DNA of 64,000 nt from Endocalyx cinctus (taxonomy: Eukaryota; Ascomycota; Sordariomycetes; Amphisphaeriales; Apiosporaceae): the NCBI GenBank assembly GCA_001600455.1, contig BCKC01000002.1:1302001-1366000 (forward strand). The letters run 5' to 3'. Under the pieces are notes generated by a model. The model was not told the DNA's origin. It did no database searches and saw only the letters and a program-made list of their open reading frames with translations. The first letter of the stretch is position 1; each line of letters starts with the position of its first letter. Below are positions 13,151 through 24,988 of the stretch, in pieces. Both the position numbers and the translations under genes were made by a program.

Positions 13151-15890
13151 TTACGCGAGGTACGTGTAGGAACCTCCTTCTCGTTCGAGATAATCTTTCT
13201 CGATAAGTCTACGGTAGAAATTAGTAAGTATTGATTCTAGTTACTTCAAGATATACTTAGGGATATAGGGGGGTGGGGTTAGATTAGTGATGTAGGATAA
13301 AACATACTTCTCAATATTCTCCTTGATTACCGAAGGCTCGACAGCGCCGCGCTTCTTCGTCTGATTGATGACTTCGGCCACTAGATTCGCGTGCGTCATC
13401 GTCTTCCTACTCTTCATAATTCTCACGATGGCAGCCTGGGTCTCGAACTGCCTATCTTGGGCCACCCGCTTGTGTGTCTCCTCATTTTCCTCCTTCGTCT
13501 CTTTAAGCTGGATCTGGTTGATCTTGACGCGATACTTAATATCACTAAAAGATTTATTGACGCTAAAAGTGTCCGTCGGGCTCACATCTTTACCCTTGGG
13601 GTGTTTTGTGAGAACCCGAGTCTTTCCACAAGCGAGGGACTGTAGCGTGCGGTCAAGGTCGCCACCAGTAAGACCAGAACCCTCTGCTATTTGTTGATAA
13701 GCTAAGAATGCCTTGTCGTCAGGCAAGTCGTCGATTTGGTTGAAGAGAGTCAAGACCGTGGCTTGGTACGCGCTGACGAGAAGTTCCTTCGGTCCTTTCT
13801 TGAACTTTCCTTTGACTACACAGTGGGCAAGCGAATGTTTCCACGTAAGCCGCCTTCCTGTGTGCTTGTTGACATAGTATTTATCGAATTGTTCTATTTG
13901 TGTTGCGACTTCTTCGGGCAACCGCAACTGCGCATCTGGGTATGTAGGCCAGGCTGCAGCTGATAAAATACTCACGCTTAAATCCAAGCTGGCCTTTTCA
14001 CGCCCGCTGCCCTCGCACCAGGATTTATATGATGCCATCTCTTCACGGGCAAGTTGTTGATCCTTGAACATTTGTTCCAAGTTGTGAGTAAAATTGGTTC
14101 CGCACTCGCTCTTCAGCTTTGCTAGCATGCTTCTTTCGGCGTCAGCGCTGGCGCTGCGACCCATCAGAAGACGCCGTGCCAGATCCTGTTTATAGAAAGC
14201 TTCGAAAACATCTTTTCCGTTTATGAACCTGAATAGTTCAAGGGCTTGGTCAAGCTGACGGTCTAGCTCTGCATCTTCATCACCTGTGCTCGCCTGGCCA
14301 CTGTTTTCGGCGTCAACACGATCTTGGATATCTGATAGCAGTGATTTCGGCAATGTCTTGAGGCCACCGCGAAGTAGCATGTCAATGTACTTCGCAATCA
14401 TCTCACCGACCTTAGAGGTTTCCGTCTTCCAGACAGTCAGCACCTTCTTATCATTGATAAACCTATCGAATGACTTTCTCAAGCTGTAAATGAATTCGTC
14501 GTCTTTGTTGAAAGCATCGCGGACCATGATGTCGAGGGCTTTTCGATACTCTAACAATCGGATAACCATCTCACCACCGCGGGAGACGTCACTGACAATT
14601 TCCAAGCCTGCTTGTTTGATGTACTCTTCCCAAGGCTCTTTCAATTTTTTCTCAATATGTGATAACCGTAGAAGGTCAAAGAGTGCTTTCATAGAATCAA
14701 CGGCATTTTCGTCAAGGATCTTGGCAATACTATTACTATCAAGAAGCTTCTCAGAGTAGTTCTCGATCAATGTGACGTGAGCATCATTGAGAAGTTGTCT
14801 TTTAGTCGTGCTGTCAAAATTAAAAGCATTGCAACGATAGTCCTCGCGGCTAAGTAACGTCTTACACGCGGATATGTAAGATTTTAGAGAACCGGCACTC
14901 TTCTCCTCGGCGAACTCTTCGAAATACGTGCTTGAAGCCTTTAAAAAGGGTCGTTCAAAGGACTTGGCGTATATGTTGAGGATATGAAGCATCGAGATAG
15001 AATCTCGCAAAAGAGTGCCGTCAAAGCGGGAATCGCCCTTCCGGTCGTACTCTACCAATTCACACATGCCTTCTAGTGTCCCGGAGCCTATTTTGAAGTT
15101 ATTTGACTGCGAAGAGACGAAAACCATTCTTCGAAATAAGGTTATGCACATATCATTGATCTGCTGAAAACCTTTATGGCTGAGTAAGAACGAACGATCG
15201 AGATAGCTGAAGACAGATCGTATCGTCGTCTTAATAGAGTATTAGTCTTGTTGGCCAAGATACGTAGAATTAAAAAGTAGGAAGACTCACAGACTGTTCA
15301 TTCCAGATGACCCAATGTCTATAAACGCTCCTCAGCATATCAACATTCGTTATACCGGCACCAGAGATGATGGATTGGTATAAACGATTGTTCAGATACG
15401 TCTCGCATCGTCTCCGTAAGGTCTCGAATAGATCTTGAGACGCCCCATGGCGACAGATATCTTCGACTCCCCTGTATAGTCTTTCGAGCGGTTGTCGTGG
15501 TTGTTTCTGGCCAAAGATATCTTCGAGTGCCTCTACCAGCTCCGTCTTCGTCTTCTCAAAGTATCGATCGAGATCTTGGGCTCTTGAAGGGGTTCGGAGA
15601 TTTTTGACAACGAGTTTCTTCGCTCCTTGATTCGGCTGCAAGGTGAGGCGAGGCTTGGTCAAGTCTATAATCCTCTCGGGTTGTTTCCCTAATACCTTGC
15701 TCATGTTCGTAGCTGGTGGGTTGCTGAAAGGGTGATCGAATCTTGGGCGTTTGATTTCAGGTAATTGTCTAGAATCCCCGTGGTCGTGAGAAGTATCGCA
15801 GAGACCGGAAACGCCGGTGGATTTACGTTTCGATGAGCCGGGGAAAAAATTGGACGCTCCGTTAGAGGGAGGATTTCCTGTTGGATGCAT
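13151..15890 (-). CDS. cul4: Cullin-4, scaffold of CRL4 ubiquitin ligases
   Basis: Scaffold joining Ddb1-type adaptors (N-terminus) to a RING protein (C-terminus); fungal CRL4 acts in replication, repair and, in Neurospora, heterochromatin and DNA methylation control through the DCDC complex. Exons are 15291-15890, 13308-15229 and 13151-13208, giving 859 residues. The start is the ATG at 15890, because an in-frame stop lies upstream with no earlier ATG. A basic, disordered N-terminus precedes the AKKLVVKNLR motif that marks Cul4. The cullin repeats and cullin-homology domain follow, and the Nedd8 site motif IVRIMKSRK has its lysine at about residue 806. The last exon (58 nt) restores the conserved winged-helix end DYLEREGGSYTYLA; without that splice the frame would run into intron sequence. 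The last intron is 99 nt. The gene is divergent from the ABC transporter. Confidence 0.93.
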
Positions 15891-17415
15891 AGACCCGTAC
15901 AGAGGCCTTGCAACGCTAGTCACAAGGACCTCAAGATCGGTAGTGGTCTAGAGCTTTATTGCTTTCCTCTTCTTCTTTTCCTTTACTTTTTCCTTTATGT
16001 GCCTTTTCTCTTGGTATGGGTATCGCTCTGCCGTTAATCGGTATTTCGGTGAATTGTTTAAAGATGCTGCTATTGCCGAATAAATAGCTTCCTGTCGTTA
16101 TATTTTCCAAAGCTATGGAGGATGGATATGCTATTTACTACTTACTTACGGAGTAGATTATGGATCGATAATAGCAAGAGCTTCCATTATTACATTATTA
16201 GGCTAGTTCACTAAGCTCTTAGTTGTAGGTATATGTTAAGTAGTATACAGTAAGTAAGCACTCAGGCACTTTAGGTGCGGAGAGATGGCGGGGCTTAAAG
16301 CCGAAACTCATATCAAAGGTAACACTGTATTAAGTAAGTTACGGTACTGTCCACGGGTACTGATAATGCAAGCTCATCTAAGCATCACGCTGATTGGTTA
16401 TGAGCTTCTTCGACAAGCTTTTTCTATATATCCATCCATAGATGTATGTCCACGGGTATACGTAGAATTGCATCTACCCTACTGTGTATTTTGTATTCTT
16501 ATGTGAATTTCAGAAAGTTTGTATATCGTTCGTTGTTTATTAAAGCTCTTAAGGCACTAAGATCTATTCGTCTCTTAAATCTTGTCACCTAGCTTGTTAC
16601 GTATCATCCACTACCTCCCTCAATCCACTATCTTCCAGTAGTATATAGTACTTACTACGTAGTACTTATAATAACTACCTAGGTAGGTTCCAAGGTTAGG
16701 CAGGCAGCCTAGCAGCCTAGGTATATGGCTATTACCAACTATGCACACTTACACTATCTTACCTACGCTAATTACCTAGGTACTTAAGTACTCCGTACGT
16801 ACCTAGCTATCACATCTTGTAGGCGTCAACGTGTATTCGTATACACTACCTCCTCAAGCAGATACCTAACTTCCTAAAGTATAAAGTGATTTATTATTAA
16901 TCATACATGTATACTATACTATGTAGAGCCCAGCTACATTGATTAGTATAGTATGACTTAGGGGTATATAGCTTCATCATTTGTTACTTGGTGGAGATAA
17001 GCAACCATGATGATAACAAGTGAAACCTCCCGAAATCCGTTTTCAATTTCAACAGGGTCCCATTAGCATGGAATGGCCCAGAATTTTACTGATTATATCT
17101 CACTATTCGCCCCGCTGTCGGAGACATCTTTTTGTTTCTAGGTAATACGGAGTACTTATGGGTAGTATTCTTAAGCTGCTTACAAACTCACTTTTATTTA
17201 GTCTGTACTTACACCGACGGAGTTTATGGCTTTAAAAAGAAAGTGAAGGGAGTCGAGAAAAGAAACTGTTCAACGTCATTAACGCCAATAGCCGTTTTCT
17301 ATTATTACTACTTTCCTCTTCTTTCGTCACTCTGATCTCCAATCGCGCAATCTTTCTTCTTTTCCTTATTATGGTTTTGTGACACCCCCAATCGTTCTTC
17401 AACTTCAGTAAGGAT
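15891..17415. promoter_or_regulatory. Divergent intergenic region, cul4 / ABC transporter
   Basis: A 1.5 kb region holding both promoters. It has the densest set of the two recurring motifs in the window: TACCTAGGTA at 16676-16685 and 16773-16782, and TACGGAGTA or its complement at 16147-16155, 16789-16797 and 17146-17154. I see no supported gene; the frame 16285-16506 has no features. Confidence 0.45.
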
Positions 17416-20400
17416 ATGCCATTCGGCGACCAATCCCAACAGGTCCTGCAATCGACCGGGTCCTTTACGGGCTACAGACCGTTGCTTGACCTTGGACACG
17501 GTTATCTAACCGCGACGGAAAGCTTTAAACAACCACTATGCGGTAACGAAGAAGGTTGGGGACCTCTAAGTCCCTTTCGATATGATTTTACACCATGTTT
17601 TATTGACGTATGGGTATTTGCCGTTGATATCTTCGGAATTGTTTGCGGCGCCCTTGCTATATGGTATTTATTACGAACTCGGAAGCCCTCCGACATATCT
17701 AAAAATTGGCACTTCTGGACGAAGCAGGTACGTCGAAGCTACTAACAACAGTCCTTTGCGCGCGCGCATTACAGCGCATATCAGAACATGCTAATTGTCT
17801 ATTGTTTTTTTATTTATAGTCATTACTGCTCGCCATCATCGTCGATGTCCTCGCCCAGCTTGTCATTCAGATCCTAAATTTCCCTAACGTATGGTACGGC
17901 GATTTTCGTTTTCTCACAACGCTTGTCACTATCGTATCGCTGTCTGTCGTCTTCTCGATTCAGTGGATTGAATATTCTCGCTCGAGATATGCCAATGGCG
18001 TTGTTCTGTTCTACTGGTTCTTCCTCCTAATCGCGTTCGCCGTGAAACTCCGATCTCTCGTTTCCCAGCAATTGTACCACAAAAACCTGCCGTATTTTGT
18101 CACGTATACTATAGGCTTTGGACTTTGCATGGTAGAGTTCTTTTTCGAGTGGCTGTGGCCCAAGAAAACTGGCGGATACGAAGCATTGGTAGACGAAGAA
18201 GGTGAAGAATGCCCGGAAGAATACGCCACCATCTTTTCCCGCCTCACGTTCTCCTGGATGACCCCTATGATGAGATATGGCTATAAAGAATATCTTACTC
18301 AAGAAGATTTATGGGCTCTATCTCCGAGCGATAAGACGTCTACGACTGGCGCTGATTTCGATGCGGCCTGGCAATATGAACTTAAGCACAGGAAGCGTCC
18401 GAACTTGTGGTTGGCTCTATTCAAAGCCTATGGATCACCGTACATGCTCGCTACTGTGTTCAAACTTGTTAATGATTTGGCCGCTTTCTCGCAACCTCAG
18501 CTACTGCGATACTTGATCAACTTCGTGGCTTCGTACGGTGAGGGTAAAGAGCCTCAACCGCCAATCAAGGGAGCTGCCATTGCCGTCGCCATGTTCTTCG
18601 TGGCTTCTTTACAAACTGGTATGATTCATCAATATTTTCAACTCGCCTTCGTTACCGGCATGCGCATCAAGGCAGGACTTGCATCCGCAATCTATAAAAA
18701 GGCATTAAAGCTATCGAACGAAGGTCGATCATCGAAATCCACGGGCGATATCGTGAATTATATGGCCGTTGATGCTCAGCGTCTTCAAGACCTGACCCAA
18801 TTTGCGCAACAAGCTTGGTCCGCCCCCTTTCAGATTATAATTTGTATGATATCATTATATCAGCTCGTTGGTTGGTCTATGTTGGCCGGAATTGGCGTTA
18901 TGCTCATCATGATCCCCGTCAATGGAATAATTGCCAGAATTATGAAGCGGTTGCAGAAGCAGCAGATGAAGAACAAGGATGCCAGAAGTCGCCTTATTGC
19001 TGAAATTGTAAACAACATGAAGAGCATTAAACTCTATGCTTGGAGCACAGCTTTCATGAACAAGCTGAACTACGTCAGGAATGACTTAGAGCTGAAGAAT
19101 CTACGTAAGATTGGTGCCGGTCAAGCATTCGCCAATTTTACCTGGTCTTCTACCCCTTTCTTAGTCTCTTGCTCGACCTTCGCTGTTTTCGTATGGACGA
19201 GTGACGTACCATTGACGACTGAGATTGTTTTCCCGGCTCTCTCACTATTCAATCTTCTCACTTTCCCGCTTACCATTCTACCTATGGTCATCACCTCTAT
19301 TATAGAGGCAGCTGTTGCGGTCGGTCGTTTGACGGAATATCTGGCTGCCGAGGAGATCCAGCCCGATGCTATTGTTGTTGGTCCTGCTCCAGAAGAACGT
19401 GGAGAGGATTCGGTCAGCATTCGACATGCCACTTTCTCATGGAATCGACACGAGTCTAAAAACGTTCTCAGGCATATCAACTTTACAGCACATAAAGGAG
19501 AACTTACATGCGTCGTTGGACGAGTTGGTATGGGTAAATCATCACTCCTTCAGAGCATCCTTGGCGATCTATGGAAGATTGAAGGTGATGTCGCCGTTAA
19601 TGGCACTATCGCTTACGTTGCTCAGCAACCTTGGATTATGAACGCAACCGTCAAGGAGAACATCATTTTTGGCCATCGATATGATTCAACTTTCTATGAA
19701 AAAACCGTCAAGGCGTGTGCGCTACTTGATGATTTTGCTCAACTACCTGATGGCGACGAAACCGTTGTTGGTGAACGGGGTATTTCATTGAGCGGTGGAC
19801 AAAAAGCGAGAGTTGCTCTTGCACGTGCCGTCTATGCACGAGCTGACATCTATCTATTAGATGATTGCCTGTCGGCTGTCGACTCGCACGTTGGTCGGCA
19901 TATAATTGACAATGTCCTAGGCCCTAAAGGCCTGCTCAACTCTAAATGTCGAATTCTTGCCACTAACGCCATCTCTGTGCTCACGGATGCCGATCTCATC
20001 TGCCAAATCAAAGACGGTGAAATTGTTGAAAGTGGTACCTTCCGTCAGCTCATGGCCATGAAAGGTGGTATTGCAGAGCTCATCAAATCTTCTGGACAGG
20101 ACTCTGGACCCGCTTCTTCTGCTGCTACCCCCTCTACATCCAACTCCTCCGAAGGCTCGGGAAGCGAGACATCAACGTACATTGAACCTGATAATAGCCA
20201 AGACAAGGAAGAAATGGAAGAAGCTCAGGAGCACCTTACTGAACTAGCACCCATCCGAACTGGTCCCTCTACTTACCCGAAAAAACGCACTGGAAGTTCA
20301 TCAACACTAAGACGTGCTAGTGCGGCCAGTTTTAAGGGACCCAGAGGTAAACTACATGATGAGGAAGATCCCAGTGCTAAGACGAGACAGACTAAGGAGC

Positions 20401-22564
20401 ACTTGGAACAAGGTAAAGTGAAGTGGGATGTCTATCTGGAATACGCCAAGACCAGCAATCTCTTTGCTGTTGCAATTTATTTGTTTACCCTTGTTCTTGC
20501 CCAGACAGCATCAGTCGGTTCAAGCGTTTGGCTGAAAAACTGGTCAGAAAGAAATTCCCATACTGGTACCAATCCAGAAGTTGGTAAGTATCTAGGCATC
20601 TACTTTGCTTTCGGCATGGGCGCAGCTGTTTTGACAGTGACGCAGACGCTTGTTCTATGGATATTCTGTTCCATTGAAGCGTCGAGAAAGCTCCATGAAA
20701 GAATGGCCCACGCTATCTTCCGTTCCCCGATGAGTTTCTTCGATACTACTCCCGCTGGGCGAATTTTAAACCGATTCTCCAGTGATATCTACCGGCTTGA
20801 CGAGGTTCTGGCTCGGACTTTTAACATGCTCTTTGTGAACTTGGCACGCTCGGGGTTCACGCTTATCATTATCTCAGTTGGCACTCCGGCTTTCGTAGCG
20901 CTGATAATACCACTGAGTGCCGTGTATTACTGGGTCCAACGGTATTACCTTAGAACATCACGAGAACTGAAAAGACTGGACAGCGTCAGTCGGAGTCCTA
21001 TGTATGCACATTTCCAGGAGTCACTTGGCGGCATCAGCACTATTCGGGCATACCGACAACAGGACAGATTTGAGCTAGAAAACGAGTGGCGAGTCGACTC
21101 GAACTTGCGAGCCTATTTCCCGTCAATTAGTGCCAATAGGTGGCTCGCTGTCCGATTGGAATTCCTCGGCGCGGTTGTCATACTTGCAGCTGCAGGGTTT
21201 TCCATCATCTCCGTCACGAATCACAGCGGTTTATCTGCGGGTATGGTAGGTTTAGCCATGTCCTACGCGCTACAAATCACGACTTCCTTGAGCTGGATCG
21301 TCCGTCAAACAGTCGAAGTGGAGACGAATATTGTATCGGTGGAACGTGTACTCGAATATGCCCGGCTGCCGAGTGAGGCTCCTGAGATTATTCCTGGGCA
21401 TAGGGCCCCGGTCGCTTGGCCTGCGAATGGATCGGTGCGGTTCCAGAACTACAGCACTCGATACCGCACTGGCCTCGATCTCGTACTAAAGAATATCAAC
21501 CTCGACATCAAATCTCATGAGAAGATCGGTGTGGTCGGTAGAACTGGTGCTGGGAAATCGTCGCTAACATTGGCTCTATTCCGCCTCATAGAGCCTGATA
21601 CCGGAAATATCAGCATCGACGACCTGAACACATCCACAATAGGTTTATTAGATCTGCGGAGACGCCTTGCCATTATCCCACAGGATGCTGCTCTCTTTGA
21701 AGGAACAATACGGGATAATCTGGATCCTGGCCACGTTCACGATGATACAGAACTCTGGAGTGTATTAGGTAAGCACCACCCATGTCTCTCGATTCACGTT
21801 TACACGGCAGGACGGAAAACAGATACTGTCGCGTCACGACACCTGAGCCATTTACTCCCTATTGTTTCACCACGCTAACGTATTTAACCATCAATAGAGC
21901 ACGCACGACTAAGAGAGCATGTAGCAAGTATGGATGGGGGACTTGAAGCTAAAGTAAACGAAGGAGGTAAGTTGAAGCGCTCTTTTTCATATCGCTTTCT
22001 CGCGGCTTTTGGATTTTCGGTCTATCCTCGTGTTGGGCGTTGGCATCACAAGGCGAGGCTACACGACATTAGATGAAGAGGTTATTCCGGAACTGTCAAC
22101 TATTTGTACAACTTGTCTCGGTGACCTTGTCAACTATTAGCCAAAGGGGGAGGCAAACATCAATGCCAACGTTCGCCTGCTAAATCCAAGCCAAGACTGC
22201 CGCTTATATTATACGCTTACTGATCACGGTCTTCATAGGTTCCAACCTTTCTTCGGGCCAGCGTCAATTGGTCTCCCTTGCACGGGCTATGCTGACGCCA
22301 TCCAACATCCTAGTCTTAGACGAAGCTACTGCTGCCGTTGACGTCGAGACAGACGCGATGCTCCAGACCACGTTGCGATCTGAAATGTTCAAACATCGTA
22401 CCATCATCACCGTTGCTCACCGCCTAAACACGATCCTTGACAGTGATAGGATAGTGGTTCTAGATAAGGGCGAGGTAGTGGAATTTGACACGCCCCAGGC
22501 CTTGATTGCCAAGAAAGGCATCTTCTACGGACTAGTCAAACAAGCAGGCTTAGAGGCGGAATAG
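17416..22564 (+). CDS. ycf1: ABCC-type vacuolar ABC transporter (Ycf1/MRP-like)
   Basis: Full-length ABCC exporter; the yeast relative moves glutathione S-conjugates and metal complexes into the vacuole. Exons are 17416-17727, 17820-21768, 21898-21966 and 22239-22564, giving 1,551 residues. An N-terminal TMD0 comes first, with the [13 protein letters not shown] motif typical of the family, then a lasso linker, TMD1 and NBD1 (Walker [10 protein letters not shown] 671-679, LSGGQ from 761). A polar, Ser-rich linker, TMD2 and NBD2 follow (Walker [10 protein letters not shown] 1344-1352, LSSGQ 1447-1451, Walker B ILVLDE ending at E1472). NBD1 reads [10 protein letters not shown], with Asp in place of the catalytic Glu; this degenerate first site is normal in ABCC proteins. 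The final intron (272 nt) is long for this locus and sits just before the LSSGQ signature. Substrate cannot be told from sequence; Bpt1-like function is possible. Confidence 0.92.
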
Positions 22565-23232
22565 CTGACTAGATAGCTAGCCTTAATTAGGGGCGGGCAA
22601 GGTCGGATACTACAGAAGGATTCGCCAGATGGGATTGTAAGATGTGAAGTTGTTTTTAAAAATTTGTGATTACTTTACGTTCTATGTATTCTCGGATGGT
22701 TTTACACAAAAAGGAAAAATCAAAAATGGGCTTGTACACTGGTAGATGTTAAAAATCAATAAAGCATAACGAATAAAAAAGCGAGGCTCACGTCGACGAT
22801 TTTATTCCCCAACTCCGATGTTTCGCCTTGACCAGACCTGCACTACGACTTGGGCGCTTGAAGTTAAGTGAAAGATTGCGATGTTCCTGATTTCCTCAAG
22901 AAGTAACCAGCAAGTAAGCGAATTTGGACCTTGTAGTACTCGATGTAATAGTATAAGCTCTTTTCTCGTGTTTTTTTTTTTTTTTTCCTCGTGGTCTGAT
23001 TTAATAAATATGCTGGTTTTACCCCATGCTTCTCGTGTCTCTGGCGAGCATCCACCAATTACGTGACGGCGATGTCATTAATTGCTTGAAAGTTAAGAGA
23101 TTTTTTCTGCGTGTGATATAGATAAATCACTACTTACATACATATATATTACATTATTGTAATTTATTGGAAAGTTGAAGAAACGACGCTGCTTATCGTG
23201 GTCGTCTTGGTTTTTTTTTTTTTTTTTTTTTT

Positions 23233-23249
23233 NTTNTTCCCCTAAACGN
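23233..23249. other. Ambiguous bases (N) in low-complexity sequence
   Basis: Single Ns at 23233, 23236 and 23249 follow a T run and sit in a G/C homopolymer patch. They read as unresolved consensus calls rather than a scaffold gap of fixed size. Confidence 0.9.
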
Positions 23250-23378
23250 GGGGGAAAGGGAAAAAAGGGTGGGATTAATGTGATGTGACGAGGCACGGTT
23301 TCTTACATATACACGCATTTTTTGCTTTCCTTGTATATATACTAGTATAGGTGTGCTGTAATATGTACATATGTGTAA

Positions 23379-23404
23379 GTGTGTGTGTGTGTGTGTGTGT
23401 GTGT
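23379..23404. repeat. (GT)n microsatellite
   Basis: About 13 GT units, flanked by looser GT/AT-rich sequence. Confidence 0.95.
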
Positions 23405-23791
23405 ATGTATGCGTGCGCGTGCTTGTGCATGTGGTTTCATTATTCGCGGACACATCTACATCTTACTCGGCCTTCTTCTGGGTGATGATGCGAATAATAA
23501 ATAATGCATACTTTTATACATATTTATATATAACTATATAGATACGTTATGTAGATAGTTAATTAGACAGTCAGACAGACAGACGGCTGGGATCCGATTA
23601 AGGAAATAAATTCATGCATGCTTCGTTTTTTTTCCCCTTCTCTCTCTTTGGGTTCGAAAATACGTACAGTGAGGAAGAAAAAAAATCATGGATCAGATAA
23701 CAATTGCTTCTCTCGTTTAGTATCCAGGCGCCGATTTTGTCTGTTTCCAAAAGCTAAACGTTGCATACTTACATACATAATACTTGTATAC

Positions 23792-23814
23792 TTATATATA
23801 TATATATATATATA
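23792..23814. repeat. (AT)n microsatellite
   Basis: About 11 TA/AT units in the gene-free stretch. Confidence 0.9.
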
Positions 23815-24371
23815 CCTTACATCCTACGACCGAGAAAGAAAAGGTGCGTCTTTCCTTGCATTTTTGTTTCGAGGTACAGCGACAAAAAAGAGGCATTGTT
23901 ACATATAGGGCATAATAATAATAATATATACTGCTGACGACAGGATGGGACAGGCCCAAAAGAGAGATTTGACGAGAACGAACGAAATGGTTCAAATATG
24001 GCTATTTTGCCCCAACAATTGTAAGCCTTGCCCGTTAGGTACATCATTGCTTACTCACTTGATTACCTATCGTGACAGCTGCTGTGACGATTAGTATAGT
24101 TAGGCACCTAAGTATCACCATGGGTTATTCCAAGGTTTTATTTTTTTTTTTTAATGCCTCAATATTTTTATACCTTGAAAAGGATCGACAGTTTGCTCAT
24201 GTTCATTTCGTGGGGGTTAGGGATAGGGATAGGATTACGATGTCATGTAGAGGAAGACAGCTCAAACCACCAAGAGAAAAAAAACAAGGGACCATGTTAA
24301 ATTGAAGGAGAAAGCGGTGACCAGCCGCCGTTGTTGGCCGCTCATGGCCGCAGTCGCACGTACAAGGAAAA

Positions 24372-24392
24372 GGGGGGGGGGGGGGGGGGGGG
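24372..24392. repeat. Poly-G run of 21
   Basis: An uninterrupted run of 21 G on the plus strand, unusually long for a nuclear genome and error-prone in sequencing. Confidence 0.95.
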
Positions 24393-24906
24393 AATAAATA
24401 AAAGATAAATACAAATTATTTTCAAGTCTGGAAAAAATACGCAATTATGCAAAACAAAGAAAAGGCCGACATATCGGAGATTTTCGTCGTTCCGTTTTAT
24501 TCGTTTTCGGCCAGTAGCGGGACGGAGGAAAAGAAGAAAAAAAAAAGACGTTTCTTTTCTTTTTATGCTGTGTAAGACGAAAAGGGCTACAGGTTTTGAC
24601 TAATAGCACAGGCAAGCAAAGGAGCAAGCTTTTAAATAATATCGGTGATAGGCTTATTTGATCTGTGGTGGCGGCGGTTGGTACGTCCTTTCACAGAGTA
24701 AGACAATCTCATGCAGGATCTCTCCAAAGGGGAATAAGCTGAAAAGAGTAGTTTAGGATTGAAATAATTAAAAAAAAAAAAAAAAAAAAAAGAGAAAGAG
24801 AGAATCGGATATTGAATATGCGGTGTCTCGTCATGAATCAAGAGACGCAATAAAATAATATTTGGGTCGATGATCATGAGTCAAGACGAGCATATGCGTA
24901 TTAGAC

Positions 24907-24981
<75 letters not shown>

Positions 24982-24988
24982 AAAAAAA
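24907..24988. repeat. (GAAA)n microsatellite
   Basis: About 18 perfect GAAA units followed by an A run. It is purine on one strand, and gives a meaningless Phe-Leu-Ser repeat frame on the minus strand. Confidence 0.95.

Noticed and set aside
13241..13307. Cullin C-terminus read through as PPPYIPKYILK
   Set aside because: This is intron; splicing at 13307/13208 restores the conserved cullin end SYTYLA.
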